Shown here: positions 1 to 12,229 of the stretch, in pieces
Layout: each line of letters opens with the position of its first letter
Position numbering within the stretch: position 1 is the stretch's first letter
Source: Motacilla alba alba
Lineage: Eukaryota > Chordata > Aves > Passeriformes > Motacillidae
Assembly (NCBI RefSeq): GCF_015832195.1
Contig: NC_052019.1
Coordinates: 4,945,685-5,009,684, forward strand
Direction of reading: 5' to 3'
Length of the DNA stretch: 64,000 bases
The notes under the pieces: model-generated
Seen by the model: only the letters and a program-made list of their open reading frames with translations
Databases searched by the model: none
Told to the model about the DNA's origin: nothing
Translations under genes and position numbers: made by a program

Positions 1-11
1 TCTCATTACAA

Positions 12-141
12 GTCACAGAGATGGCAGAATGGTTGATGTTGGCAGGGACCTCTGGAGGTCATCTGGTTCAACTCCCTGCTCAAGACTGTGTCCAGACAGC
101 TTCTGAGTATTTCCAGGGATGGAGGCTCCACAGTCTCCTTT
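12..141 (-). repeat. CR1 LINE 3'-end fragment
   Basis: Read on the minus strand this is the 3' end of a CR1 retroposon. The plus strand shows the reverse complement of the conserved CR1 tail (a cagaatggttgatgttgg-like start, then gggacctctggaggtcatc, then a block ending near ggatggaggctccac). Between 'ctcaag' and 'actgtgtccag' some of the usual CR1 sequence is missing, so the copy carries an internal deletion. It is 5'-truncated, as nearly all CR1 copies are, and has no coding capacity. The family assignment is from recalled CR1 consensus features, not a search. Confidence 0.8.
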
Positions 142-3100
142 AAGGTATAAAAAATTAGTTTAGCCTGATGTCCAAGATCTTTCACCAGCAAAAAAAAATT
201 CTGAACATGTTGCTTTAAAAACTGACATCTCCTGTCTGTGCAGGGGCAGAAAGAGGGTCTCCAGGCAGCTGAGAAAGAAAAGTTTCTGAGTTTTTTAATG
301 GCATGCAGCACTCTCCCCTGACTCTACCAAGCCTTAATCCAAAGGAATTTTTTTTTTCTGCAGGAATTATGTGAAGGATCCTAATTTCTCCAGATTGTAT
401 TGTCCTCATTCTGTTGATTCTGTGCAATTAAATATTGATTGGGCAGAATTTAGGGATAATTCTTTTATTTTGTGAAGCCCATAGTTCCTTCCTAATGTTC
501 AGATCTTTAGTTATTTCAGTGAATCAATAAATTTCTAATTGTTTTCTTCCATCTTTTGGGTCAGCAAACTTAAACCCCAAACATGGATGTGAAATATTAA
601 TTTTGGGTTGGGTTAGAATGGGTTTCTGCTATGAAGAAACAGTCCCAGACTCTTATTTTGCCTGGGAAAATGGTCTTTATTTAAATATGCTGTTCAGCTT
701 GGCAAGATATTACTGCTAAAGAGGAGATGGAGAAGATTCAGAAATAATAAAAAAATACAAGAATTTTGAGTATCCTTTAATTAAAAAGAAAATGATAAGG
801 GCGACTTACTGAAAACAACTGAAAAGCTGATTTCCCAAAGATGTTGACACAACCTAAACATTATTTTCCCTCACTTGCTGCTCTGAACTCTCCCCTCCTA
901 CACACATCCCAAAGTCCAGCTCATTCCTCTGTGCTCTGCTCCACTGACTCCATTTCCTTGTTCCCATGATGGTAATGTGCTTTAAAAATAGCTCTGTTTA
1001 GCCTTTAGCTAAGACAGCTTCAGATCACCACAACAGATGCTTTCCTGAGCCAATGGGGTGAATTGCCATCCCATTTTTCAGCTGATGGCATTGTATTTCA
1101 GCTTCATTAAATGAAGTTTAAGCAGCGCGAGAAAAGCCATTCCTGGGCTATTTCATGCTCCATAGAATCATCAGTGGGCTGTTTTTCACCAGCATTGAGG
1201 GAGAAGGTGAGGGAGAAAGGAGCCTTCTGTCACCACAGGTAGCAGGGAATGGGAGTGCAGTCTACCAAAACTACACGGAGTCGTGCTAATGTGCCTGCAG
1301 GAAAAGGCAGGGGAAGCCAAGCCCAAATAAATAAAGGAATTGCGTGGAACAGTGGCTTAAAACAGCAAAAGTGACTCTGTGTGGCAGAGAGGTTATGGTG
1401 CAGCGGGAGCTAATTCAAACAGGCACAGTAAATGCAAAAAATATTTAGAGAAAAAGAGGATTTGTGACCGAGTGCTTAGAAAGCAAGAAAAAAGAAGCTG
1501 CAAGAGCCCCTCTAGCACTGCTGCTGCTGCTGCTTTAATTATCCTTCTGCTACATGGGATGTTGAACTTCCCAGATGGTCCAGGCAATTTTAATGCCAAC
1601 TTACTCTGAGACAAAACTATGAGCCAGACACACGGTAACAGGTATGAAACAAGGCTGTCTCAAAAGAGAGAATATCACCAAAGAGCAGGTGAAAGTGAAC
1701 AGAAGACCCCTGCTCCCCTCTGGGAACTCTGCTTCCTTCAGGACTCCAACTGGTGCCTCTCTGAGCTGAAGGTGTTTGGCAGCATCCAGGAACTGCCCAG
1801 TGTTACATCTTGCACTTGCTTAGACATCGACCTCTTCTCAAAGAGCTTTCATTATTTTACCTAAAATCTGCCTAGCACAGAGCATCTCCGAGCATATGGG
1901 GTGCTAAGAGCAGCTAAAACTGAGTGAAAAAAACAAAAAAATCAAGAATTTTACTCTCCATAGCATACTTTCATTTTGAGATCACAGTTATGTAGCTGAA
2001 ACTTAACTTTTTATTTTTGTATCTTCATAACAGAAATCATAGAGAGGTTCTCTAGTGTTGATGCAAGAAATAATTTTCTCTGACTATTCAGCCTGATGTT
2101 ACCAACAGATGAGAAAGATTCTCCCAATATTTTCCATGCCAACATTTTGATTTATCATCAAAAAGTCTTCCAATCTTCATGACTTATCAGCTGATGAGTT
2201 TAGTTAAACCTGACATTTCGGAATAGCTCAGCTTGATTAAATTCAAATTTTTTTGCTTTGTAAATCAGAGGCACTACGACCCTCAAATTTTAGGAAACCT
2301 CAGGGAAACTTCCATTAATATTTAAGTCAGTGTTGCTTTCAACTGTTTTAACACCATTGAAAGTCAGAAAAACCTTTGAAAATATGACTAAGACACTCTA
2401 GTACATCAGATGTCCCATTAAAAGAGCAAAGAAATAAAATATTTTCTGACATAAATTCTGCTCCAGTAGCAGTTTGAAATTGTGTACTAGAAATAAGTAA
2501 TCCTAACCAGTTTTTCTTCTCAAAGACCCCCTCTATTTTCTTGTGAATCTCACTGAGTTGATGGAAAGCAAGAACATTTCTCCAACTAGGGCCCAAGTGA
2601 TAATTACATATTTACAAGCATATTTATTGGGAACAATTACCATTAATAAAGGACTATGATAAAGTCCTTTAAAATCAGAATTGTGCAAGATGAGCAGGAG
2701 GGGACCCTTCAGTTTCTCACAGGACAAGAACCAGTGTTAAGTATCAAAGCATCATTAAGTCCAAAATACAACAGAGGAAATGTAATTTAGCTGTGGAATT
2801 CACTGGACTGAAGAGCTCTGGAGGGAAATGGATTCAAAAAAGGAGTTACATGTGTTCATGAAGGATATTTCATTAGGGTTATTGGGCTGAAAAACAAAGG
2901 AAAAAATAAATTATGTAAAAGCTCCTTTTCCTCTGACTTTTCCCACGTGAAGTCATGTATGCACAGTGCTAGAATCATATTGCAATGTAAAATTAGGAAA
3001 AGTGGGAACAGGCAGAAATACAGGTTCTGCTGTGGAAAGAGCAATGTGAATTCAAAGGGAACTAAAAGGAGGAATCAAGAGAAGAAGCCTTGGGGACAAG

Positions 3101-6100
3101 ACTGAAAGTGCTGCCATGAAATTCTGACAGGACTCTGAATTTTAACCACTGTTCAACACACACTTGACATTTTTCTGGCTCTTTGTATGCTTTGACCTAA
3201 AAGACGAGTGAGCAGGCTGTGTCAGTCTCTTGTCCCTGAAAGAATCTGCCCTGGGCAATTTTCTGAATATCTGTTAAATTGGTATTTGATTTACATAGAG
3301 GCTTCACATACAATTCAGAAAACAATACTCTAAATTTAACCCAAAGTTTCTGCTGAAGCTTGTCTCATCCCTGCATATCAAAAATTCCCCTAATGTAAAA
3401 ACACTTATTCAGGGCTCTGTTACCAGATCTTCCCCCTTTTTCCTAAATCACTCTCAGCAATAGGGACCATTCTGTGGTGGGTTTTATTGGGTTTTTTGGG
3501 GTTTTTTTAAAGGAAAAAAATAAATATTAACTTTAGAAACAAATTGAAATGCATAGCAAGCTTTGGATACCTTCTTTCCCAAAGGGAAATGATAGCAGCC
3601 CTTAACCTGTGACTTACCTCAGGAAAACAAAAGCTGTTACCTGGGTCTGTGATTTCAAGCACCAGGGCATGATATTCAGTTCAGAAAACCCAAAGGACAT
3701 ATTTCTGAGTGCTGAAGAATAGAGAAGAGGTGTTTGAGCACATGGAGAACTCTGTCCAGTTCTGGGCTCCCTAGTACAAAAAAAAGATGTGCACATTATT
3801 ATTAAATTACATTAACAGAAAATGTACCTATTTCACAGAATTCTGGTCTAGACAAGAAATTGATCCACTGGCGTATGCACAGTAAATACCATTTTTTCAT
3901 CAGACTTTCATTAGCAGTCCTTCTTTAAGCCTTCTTCTAGGGCCTTTGCAATACAAACAATGCCATCAGGCCAGGCAGCAAGATTATGAACACTGAGCCA
4001 AGAAATCCTCAGGGAGAATGCTCTGCCTGTTGAATGAGTTTATGGGATCCATGGTGTCTTCCCTGCCCTGGATCACCTTTTGTTTTGGACAGAGACTGAG
4101 AAGTTCACAGATTTCTGTCCTGTCCATGTTTGTATTGCCACCCATGACCTACAAGAAGGGCATCACACTTTAATTATATTAAATGTAATAATAAGATTTC
4201 TGTTTCAGAGCTGTCTGGGACAGACTGGAATGTTGTAGCCACATTTGCAATTTCTGTCATTAATACATACCTTCAACTTTATTTACCATCTTCTTCAGCT
4301 TAGATTTCCCCTTCCAATTTGTTTTAAATTACACAAATTTTGGGGTTTTTTTTCCTTCATTCATTTCCTTCATTCACTCCACTGTTTCTTCTTTGCTGTC
4401 TACTCTGCAATCATCTGTCTCATCAGAACCATATCCAATGCATCAGGACTCACACAAATTACTAAAATCTGAATAAAAGGAACACTGACATATAAACAAC
4501 ACATTAAACATATCCTGGCCCATTCCTAGAATGTTTATAAACCATAATGATATAAATCAACAGTAAAAAAATATCACCAGCCTGCTAGGACCCTTCAACA
4601 CCAGAAGTCTGATATTTATCTGTCCCTGGATTTCCACCCAAAGGGAAACCAGACAGAAGGAACACTTCCCCCACTTTCTCTTTTCCCAGCACAATGAGTG
4701 TGCATCCAAAATCATTTTTCTACTGCCTTGGGCACTCAGATATTGTCAATCAGATCTCCTTCCTTCAAGCAAACATAAACATCTCCTCAGCTCGTCTGTG
4801 CTATGAAAGCAAATCTTCCACAGCTTTCCCACTCCTTCTGCAGGAATACCAGACTGCTTATACAAGAAAGGGCACCAGAATCTCTTCCAGTCTCTCTCCC
4901 TGCAGCCAGGGCTGCCTCCTCTCCTGCTATGAGTAGTTTAGAAACCACCCTCCCGTTGCTGTGTGCATCACAGAACCTAAATGGACAAGCATACAGCTCA
5001 AAGCAGTTAAGCTGCCTCTAATCTCAGCAAGATTTGGCAAATAGATCACATGCAGAGAGGCTTACTGGTACAGTCTGAACAGGCTTAGGTGACAGAATCC
5101 CACATACGGGGTGTTTGTGCAGGAAAAGACAAAAAGGCAACAGAGCCTTCCTTCCCCTCAGCCATGACTAGTCCCACAAAGTGAAATAAATCCCTTTGAA
5201 TTGACTGCACAGAATTCAGAGTAACTGAGGAAAAAAAAAAAGTTCCTCAACTCAAATAAATAAATAGCATCCCCACACTTCCCAGAGACTGCAACAGACG
5301 TTTTCAAGAGTAGCTAATTGTCTTTGGCCAGGACTTAATTCAATAATGTTGGAAGCCTGAGGGGAATTCCTGGTGCTAGCAAATTAAGATCTTGGTAATT
5401 AGCAATGACTGGGCAAACCACCCTCTGTGATCACTGAAAATGCCTCCTACAAGAGCCCAGTCCTCCCCAACGAGCAGTGCCAGGAGGAAATATGGTTAAA
5501 CAGCATCTTGTCATGGAATTGCTTTGTTACATAAAGTCTAAGGCCTTGAGCAGTCCCCAAACATATGGTGTGGAGAACCTTGCTTGGAGTCTCATTTCCC
5601 CTCAAATCCCATGCCTTGATAACTGCAGCTGTCAGGCTGGCCCGGGTCCAGCATGTCCAGGGCAGAATTTTCCAGGATGAGTTAATTGCAAGGTTCACAG
5701 TGAAGTCCCAGCTCTGAACAGGGTCTCCTGACCACGTCCTCCCTTGGTTTTGGAACTTTCTTAGGTGTGTCTTGCAGCCGTGGCAGCACAGATGAAAACA
5801 ACTGGACTGATTGGACTTCCCAACCTTTTCAGCCTGTAGTCAAGCCTGGTGATGGAGCAGCTCATAAAAACCTGACGGATGAATCTGATAATGTTGTCAT
5901 TCAGTTACTGAACACTTATAACTTATTATAACATTTACTTATTGAAATAAATAAGACTGAAGCTCCTGCTTTGTGGGCAGAGCACAGGGACAATGGCATT
6001 AAACTTAAAGGACCTGTTCTGTAAAAATTTCAGTGTTCATCTCCCCCAGTAAAATTCATAGTAATTAATGGAGTAGACTCTGAACAATGCAAAAATCTTT

Positions 6101-6540
6101 ACCAGACAAATGGAACTTCAAAGCTGCAGAACACTAGTAAATAAAGTAATTTCAATTCAAAATCTGTCTTCGCAATACAATTCCTTTTGATAATAACAGA
6201 TCACATTTCAACCCATCATGTCTAAGAAACTGCAGAAAGGTGATTTACAATCAGAAAACTTTTCCTTTCTGTATTATCTCCTTCTTAGCCCAAAGAGATA
6301 TTTTATATATGAGTTTATTTTTATTTATATGTAGGAATACCTAAGATTTTTTTTTATACTGTGCATGTCCAGGTGCCCCATGATGTTCTTGTCTGCTGAT
6401 AAAAGCATCCAGTTTCACTTAAATTACCTCCAGGATCCCTATTTTTTGTTTCCAGGGAAGTAGTCAAAACTTTATATCCAGGGAAACTGTGAAACATCCC
6501 AGGTTCACACTTTCTCTCTCAGGAATTACAAAGTCCCCTT
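142..6540. other. Unannotated AT-rich intergenic or intronic DNA
   Basis: I see no gene or recognisable full repeat here. Small points are a short (CTG)5 run near 1518-1534 and a G/T-rich low-complexity patch near 3475-3515. Open frames are all under about 100 codons, overlap on both strands, and show no domain or consistent codon use. Old repeats eroded beyond recognition by eye may be present. Confidence 0.6.
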
Positions 6541-7276
6541 TGACAGGTGTAAAAAATTCCAATCACTTGTTTCTGGAATTTTAAAAGTTTATAGTAATAA
6601 AATGGTTATAAAAATAGCAATATAATTAGAGTAATGAAAATTTGGACAATTAGGATAAGGACAATACAAGACAATAAAACAAAGAGTTAGGGGCAGTCCC
6701 AGTACCTCTTTCTGAGCAAAAGAAGCCCAAAAAAAGGACCCACGTTAACAGAGGATTATACATCATAACACATCTAATACATACCTTAAAAGCAATAGCC
6801 TGTTGCATATTCATACACCTCATCCATGATGCATAAATTCCATTCAAACAAGGGATTCTGTCTGGTCAGTGTCAACTTCTTCCTCCTAATCCTGACAGCT
6901 CTTCAGGGCTGAGTGAGGCAGGAAGAAGTTCATTTCTTCTGATGAGGGAGCAATAAATTCTTTTTCTCTGAAAGATTTAGGTGTCCTGTGGCTGCTATCT
7001 CAGTGTGAGTCCTCTCTTTAAAAAAAGTATCTTACATAGCATAGTTTCTATTTCAACATTCTGTTATAACCTAAAACTATATTTAACACACTACTTAACA
7101 AAATGAATACAGCATAACTTTCTAACATAATACATATAATATTAATTTCAATATTTGCAAAAAGCCAATCATAAAATACACATTTTTCACACAGGCTAAG
7201 GTGTGGTTTTGTTTGTGGCCTAGAACTTGAGTTTGGGAAGTCCACGTGGCATTCTTTGCATTGTAACTTTCATTCA
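6541..7276 (-). mobile_element. Solo LTR, probable passerine ERVL-type family
   Basis: The core from about 6568 to 7193 resembles a passerine LTR that I recognise from memory, lying on the minus strand. In that orientation it ends with an A/T-rich stretch of polyadenylation-signal character and starts near 'tgtgaaaaatgtg'. The edges are tentative. They were chosen because the plus strand begins TG at 6541, ends CA at 7276, and is flanked by ccctt (6536-6540) and ccctc (7277-7281), a 4-of-5 match to a 5-bp target-site duplication as expected for ERVL. Nearer edges (6568-7193) gave no matching flanks. No internal retroviral genes are attached, so it is a solo LTR. Confidence 0.55.
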
Positions 7277-7539
7277 CCCTCAATAAACCCCTCAGGATTT
7301 CTATTTTGGGAGAACTCTCATGTTCTCTTTATGACACACAAGTGTTTCTGTACTCAGGATGTTACAGACCATATTGTGGTATCACTGTAAGATGTGGAAT
7401 AAAGTGCTGGGTTTATTTTGTAGCCAAACCACAAACATTTCTTTGTGGTAAAGATCGTGTACAGGTTCTCCAGAAGATACAAAAAGGAGAACATTTTATT
7501 ATTTATTTTTTTATTTTTGTTATTTACTCTACTTCATGC

Positions 7540-7635
7540 CTCATGAAGTGACTTACCCAAAGTCACATAAAAGGTTTGCAGTGGTTCAGCCCTCCTATTC
7601 CCATTATAATTATGATCCAGGGGCTTCTCTAATCC
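7540..7635 (+). repeat. Possible ancient MIR/amniote SINE relic
   Basis: The segment gaagtgacttacccaaagtc and the following bases match the conserved 3' half of MIR-type SINEs (the 'agtgacttgcccaaggtcac' core) with a few substitutions. The match continues weakly through a 'gcagtggttcagccc' segment. Such relics predate the bird-mammal split and are highly diverged in birds. This is a pattern match by eye; a profile search with MIR1_Amn or MIR3 would decide it. Confidence 0.45.
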
Positions 7636-8644
7636 TGTGTTTATCTGTGCAGTGTGCCTTTCAGCCCTAATCTGTAAGGAACTATTGCATTATATTGCAT
7701 CACAGAGCATAACTGTACTGTGAACAACAAACAATTTTCAGTAACACCATCTTGTTAGCCATTTTTAATCTCCTTAGGCACACATGGTTTTGACCCTTCT
7801 GTTGAATGGCCTAATTTGCTTGTATGCATGAAAAGTAAAAAGATTTTTAAGAAGTCTTATGTGAAGTTCAGGAGCAGAACTGGAACCAGCCTGTTAAAAT
7901 GAATGACTTGTGATAAACAGAAGAATGGGACAAATGAACCATTTTATCAGCTCCCAGTGTAGTCACGTCTACTCCAATCTTCAAAGGCATTCAGCATAAT
8001 TGCTCACTGTTGTGTGAAATCTCTGCAGTGAAACAACTTCAGTGTTGCCTGCCCTCTATTACTGACAGAGGGTGTTATCCCACAGACAGGACACCAGAAT
8101 GTGTGAATCCTGGAAATGAGCAAGAAGAGGTCCCTGTGGGCTCCTGAGTCAAATGAGAGTTGCCCTTGATCTCTGAGGAGCAGAAGAGCAGACAAACCAG
8201 ACCCAGGTTCCCTGTGGCTTATGTGAGCAGAAGCAAAAGATGGTGATGCAGACATCCAGCATTTCATTAATGGTTTTTTCCATCAGTCTAATTACTGCTC
8301 TGAAATAAAGATCTTCTCAAAGATTGCAAATCCAATGTGGCAATTAATTCCTTGCACTGAACAATCTGGAGTTTGGTTCCTTCTGAATCCTTTCTGTCTG
8401 GGCCTGTAGCAACATTTGAACTTTGGGAATACAAAGTGAATTCTGTGTCTGCTGAAGAGAATGGCAGCCACACCACTGACCTCAGCCAGTAAATAAATAC
8501 ACAGAGAATTTCTGATTTCCCTGTTTGGCTGATGCACAGTCCAAGTTCCAGGAAAGCACCAAGCAATGGGGAGTGAAGGGACAACAGCAGACATGAGATC
8601 CATAAACCTGTCTGCATTTATAACTTTGTGAATGTTGCTGTTTT
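7636..8644. other. Unannotated intergenic or intronic DNA
   Basis: No gene or clear repeat is seen. Minus-strand open frames of 87-109 codons here have no recognisable domain and are treated as chance frames. Confidence 0.55.
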
Positions 8645-8649
8645 GTCCT
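8645..8649. repeat. Target-site duplication, left copy (gtcct)
   Basis: These five bases immediately precede the TG that opens the LTR at 8650. The right-hand partner gttct at 9147-9151 differs at one position. A 5-bp duplication is the usual signature of ERVL-class integration in birds. Confidence 0.5.
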
Positions 8650-9146
8650 TGTGTTGGGTCTGGCTGGGACAGAGTTAATTCTGTTCCTAACAGCCCATAT
8701 GGTGCTGTGCTTTGGATCTGCAGCTAGAACAGTGCTGGTATCACACCTGTGGTTCAACCATTGCCAAACAGCGCTCACACAGCTCCCAGATCTTCTCTCT
8801 TTGTCAGTCTGTCCCTTCAGCAGCTGGGCTGGAGGTGGGCAGGAGGCTGGGAGGGGACACAGAGGAGGCAGCTGGCCCACACTGATCGAGGGGTGTTCCA
8901 TGCCCACAACATCATGCTCAGCAACAGCACTGGGGAAAGCTTTCCAAAAGAGCCACTGTTCAGAGACCTGCTGAGAAGTGGAGAGTGTCTGTCTTTGCAT
9001 CACCCCTTCTTCTTGTCTTTATTTCAACCCCCACAAAACAAAAAAATTTGGTTTTTTTTTCTCTTCTGATTCTCTCCCCCACCTGCTGCAGAGGGCCATG
9101 AGCAAGGAGCTGGTGGGTGCTTAGTTGTGTGACAGAACCCACCACA
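8650..9146 (+). mobile_element. Solo LTR, avian ERVL-type
   Basis: Begins 'tgtgttgggtctggctggga' and ends 'accaca', giving TG...CA ends. It contains landmarks of a widespread neoavian LTR: 'gggaggggacac' near 8851, 'catgctcagcaacag' near 8912, and the T/C-rich 3' block 'gattctctcccccac' near 9067 followed by 'gtgcttagttg' near 9118. Flanks gtcct/gttct form an imperfect 5-bp target-site duplication. No gag, pol or env sequence adjoins it, so it is a solo LTR, presumably left by recombination between the two LTRs of a provirus. Open frames of 106-173 codons that overlap it, on both strands, are by-products of its base composition. Transcription direction is left to right. Confidence 0.8.
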
Positions 9147-9151
9147 GTTCT
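9147..9151. repeat. Target-site duplication, right copy (gttct)
   Basis: Partner of gtcct at 8645-8649, directly after the LTR's terminal CA. The single mismatch fits an old insertion. Confidence 0.5.
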
Positions 9152-9932
9152 GTAATCCCCTGTAGCCCCAAACTCAGCTCCTCTAATAATATTTCAAGGC
9201 TAATAAAAACAGAAAAATCCATCCCAGGCAATTCTCTACCAAGCTGGCCACTGACAGAAGCAAGTAACAAAGCTTGAGTGATTACAGAAAGCACATTTTA
9301 GGGCAGAACTGGAGCTCTGTAAGATCAGTGACCCAGCCTTCAACACTGCATCTCAGTAAGTGCTGATAACAGGATGGGAAAAAATCCATACAGGGGTGGG
9401 AGAGTCCCCAGAATATTCTCTCTTTAAAATGTCTCAGCACAAAGAACAGAAAGTCAATACAGGGAACAAGGCAGGTTTTTTCCCTTCCTGGCAGAAGCTA
9501 AACACAATCTTCAAAGTACAGAAATGCCAACACAACCTTTATGCTTGTACACAATTATTTTGGAGAGTGATTTTTAGAAGCGTGTAGTGGATGTAGGTGT
9601 GCAGCTCCTGACAGATTTTTGCCCCTTAATGCTCCAAATTGCAGCACTCAGAAGATGCACTCAATAAACATCACAAAATACCTGTTTCTGTGCCTTATAA
9701 AAGTTTGCTCTCTCCTGACCTGGTTGTTCATTGTGGCAGCTGGATGAGACAGAGGGGAAATATTTTCATATTTCAAAGCTTTTCTTGCTCCGTGTCAGAA
9801 ACACACACAGAAAAATGTCTCGTCTGGGTACTACAGAAGCTAAGTCGAACCTGAAAGTTGGGAATACAGCAGTCAGTTCTCTTCCCTGGGCCAGAGGATG
9901 AGAAGATTCCAAGCACTGCTGTGCCCCAGACA
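9152..9932. other. Unannotated DNA between two LTRs
   Basis: No gene, no internal retroviral sequence and no clear repeat is seen between the ERVL-type LTR and the ERVK-type LTR that begins at 9939. The two LTRs belong to different families and have their own target-site duplications, so they are independent insertions. Confidence 0.55.
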
Positions 9933-9938
9933 CCACAG
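9933..9938. repeat. Target-site duplication, left copy (ccacag)
   Basis: Perfect 6-bp match to 10365-10370 across the LTR at 9939-10364. Six bases is the duplication size of class II (ERVK) avian retroviruses. Confidence 0.8.
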
Positions 9939-10364
9939 TATTGTATTTGCTGGGATCCCCGTGGCAGGGAGGAATAATGAATCTGACTCCATGTTCTCAG
10001 AAGGCTAATTTATTATTTTATGACACTATATTATATTAAAAAATACCATACTATACTAAACTATACTAAAGAATACAGAAAGGACGCTTACTGAATGCTA
10101 AAAAGATAATAATGAAAACTCGTGACTCTTTCCAGAGTCCCAACACAGCTTGGCCCAGACTGGCCAAAGAGTCAAAACAACTCACAGCAGAATCCATTGA
10201 AACAATCACCTCTGGGTAAACAATCTCTGAACACATTCCACATGAGCACAACACAGGAGAAGCAAATCAGATAATTATTGTTTTCCTTTTTTTCTGAGGC
10301 TTCTCAGCTTTCCAGGAGAAAAAATCCTGGGCAAAGGGATTTTTCAGAAAATGTGAATGTGACA
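9939..10364 (-). mobile_element. Solo LTR, ERVK-type passerine family (copy 1)
   Basis: Minus-strand LTR of about 426 bp. In its own orientation it starts TGTCACATTCACATT and ends ...AAATACAATA. It shares the same ordered landmarks as the copies at 45986-46435 and 48735-49155: the 'ctcagctttccaggag'-like block, the 'gactctttccagagtccc' block, and an A/T-rich polyadenylation region with AATAAA on the minus strand. The flanks carry a perfect 6-bp duplication (ccacag). No internal genes remain. The inverted CCAAT box seen in the two sister copies is changed here to 'tggccaaag'. Confidence 0.88.
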
Positions 10365-10370
10365 CCACAG
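10365..10370. repeat. Target-site duplication, right copy (ccacag)
   Basis: Partner of 9933-9938. The four bases before each copy also read gaca; on the right these belong to the LTR end and on the left to the flank, so the agreement there is coincidental. Confidence 0.8.
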
Positions 10371-12229
10371 CACTCTTGGCTGGGGCTCTCTGTGAGCAGC
10401 ATCTCCTCCCCTGGGCTGTTCTGGAGAGCCCAGCTCAGTACCCAGTGCTGGAGACCTCACTGGTGCCGCAGCATCAGCATCAGCTGCTCAGCAGGGCTCT
10501 GCTGACAGCCAGGCCTGGGGGTTTGCCTCTCACTGACCAGCAGCACCTTTTGAAGGATCTTGTCACAGCCAGGGCTCACTCGGGGTCACTGTGAGGCCGC
10601 TGGCACCAAAACCACCCCTGGCACGGACACCTCTTCTGCCACCTATGGGCTCTGCACACCAAAGTGATGCCAAAGGTCATTCTTCCCTCCATAACATAAA
10701 TATCAGGCAGATGGAAAGCCAACAAGAAAATGTGATTTCTTTTGGTAAATAGTACAAATCTGAGAGGCCATAAAACTGAGTTGGCTAAGCTGGTACCATA
10801 CAGTTTTCTTCACAATCACAAAAATAATTTATTTTTAAAATTTCTTTACTTTTTAGCAGCAAATACTGAGTCCCTGAATTGTGGTTGGCTCTGCAACTCT
10901 CTTCTCCATCTCTCATCCTGAGTTCCTGCCAAGCAACTTTTTTGGCATTTAGCTACACACTGAAATCAGATACCATACAAAAAAATACTTCATTTTGCCA
11001 GTTTTGAACGTGTTATTTTTCAGATTCATTCAATATCATCTCTTCCATGTTGTGAATCACAGAGGACCTAAATTCCAAATTTCTTTCCTGGATTATTCAT
11101 TATTTTATATGCTGTTATCAAGGCCTTTCTTATTCAATCTTAAGAATAAACAAATCCCATCTGTTCTGTTTCTTTCCACATTCATCATTTCAGAGTTTGC
11201 TCTGTTAAACTTTATAGGAAGAAAAGTCTTTTTTTCTACCTCTTGCCTGGAAGAGTGGGAAGCACCACACACTCAGGATGTTCATCTCTGGAAAATGATC
11301 CAAAAAAAAAATTTTTTAGGATTGTCTTTACCTGTTAAAAAGAATGCTAATAACCTCTTGTGATATGGCAGACTAAGAAATGCACACTGCATCTGTCCGA
11401 ATTCTCTCAGAGGTCTTCTCTTTCTAAAAAACACATCTTCTGGGTGGGGATGGTATTTTTGCTTCTAGTGGGTTGGGTTTTTTTTCTTGTTGTGATTTTT
11501 GGTGGTTTTTACTCTTTCTCAACTCTCCCAAACTCTCTTCCTTGAGTGTTTTATTTATCTTCTATAAAAATGAATCAGCTGATGAGCACAAGGCAATGTG
11601 AAATACCTCATTTTGCATCATCTCTGGATTGTGTCATTCCCTGAGACCAAATGCAGAATCATATCTAGAAGATAGTGGCTCTCAAATCCAGATCTGACAA
11701 AATTTTGGTGGTCCTGCTGAATTTCTGGGAAAAAAATTATTCAAATAGAGGCTTTGAAGTACTTTTTCACTATCCAATCAAGATTTTTAATTCATTTTTA
11801 AGTCAAAGAGACAAAAAGCATCTTCTGAAACCAAAGCAATGCATTTCTTCTTTCATATCCTGATCCTGGCAAGTTAAGGAACACATTCACTGGACTTTGG
11901 AAATTGGCAGTCTACACCAAATGGTGGTGCCCTGCCCAGCTGTTGATCCATGAATGTCACAGATTTTGGAATTCTGAAGCAGGACTCTGCCTCTGGATGC
12001 TTAAATCCACTTAAACAAGAAGGTTGAATCTCAGTATCTTTTCATCCCTTATATCTGACACTGTTTATTCTGGGATTGGAATTTCATTCTTTTATCACCT
12101 CTCCAAAGGCACCATCTGAAGGGTCATGGGACAATCACAGCACCATTGACAGCTGAGAGATGAGGAGACGAGAATCCCTGGGAGCTGCTTCAGTTTAGGA
12201 ATGGCTGTGGCTTCCCAAAAGTCCCCTAG
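10371..12229. other. Unannotated DNA
   Basis: No gene is seen. 10371-10600 is locally richer in G and C and has a short 'cagcatcagcatcagc' run near 10471. A plus-strand open frame of 122 codons at 10995-11363 has no recognisable domain. A G/T-rich low-complexity patch lies near 11436-11512. Confidence 0.55.

Noticed and set aside
1160..1175. 'catagaatcat' resembling the CR1 terminal repeat
   Set aside because: The next bases (cagtgggctg) do not match the CR1 end; single short match only.
8482..9003. 173-codon minus-strand open frame
   Set aside because: It runs antisense through the solo LTR at 8650-9146 and owes its length to that repeat's composition; no domain.
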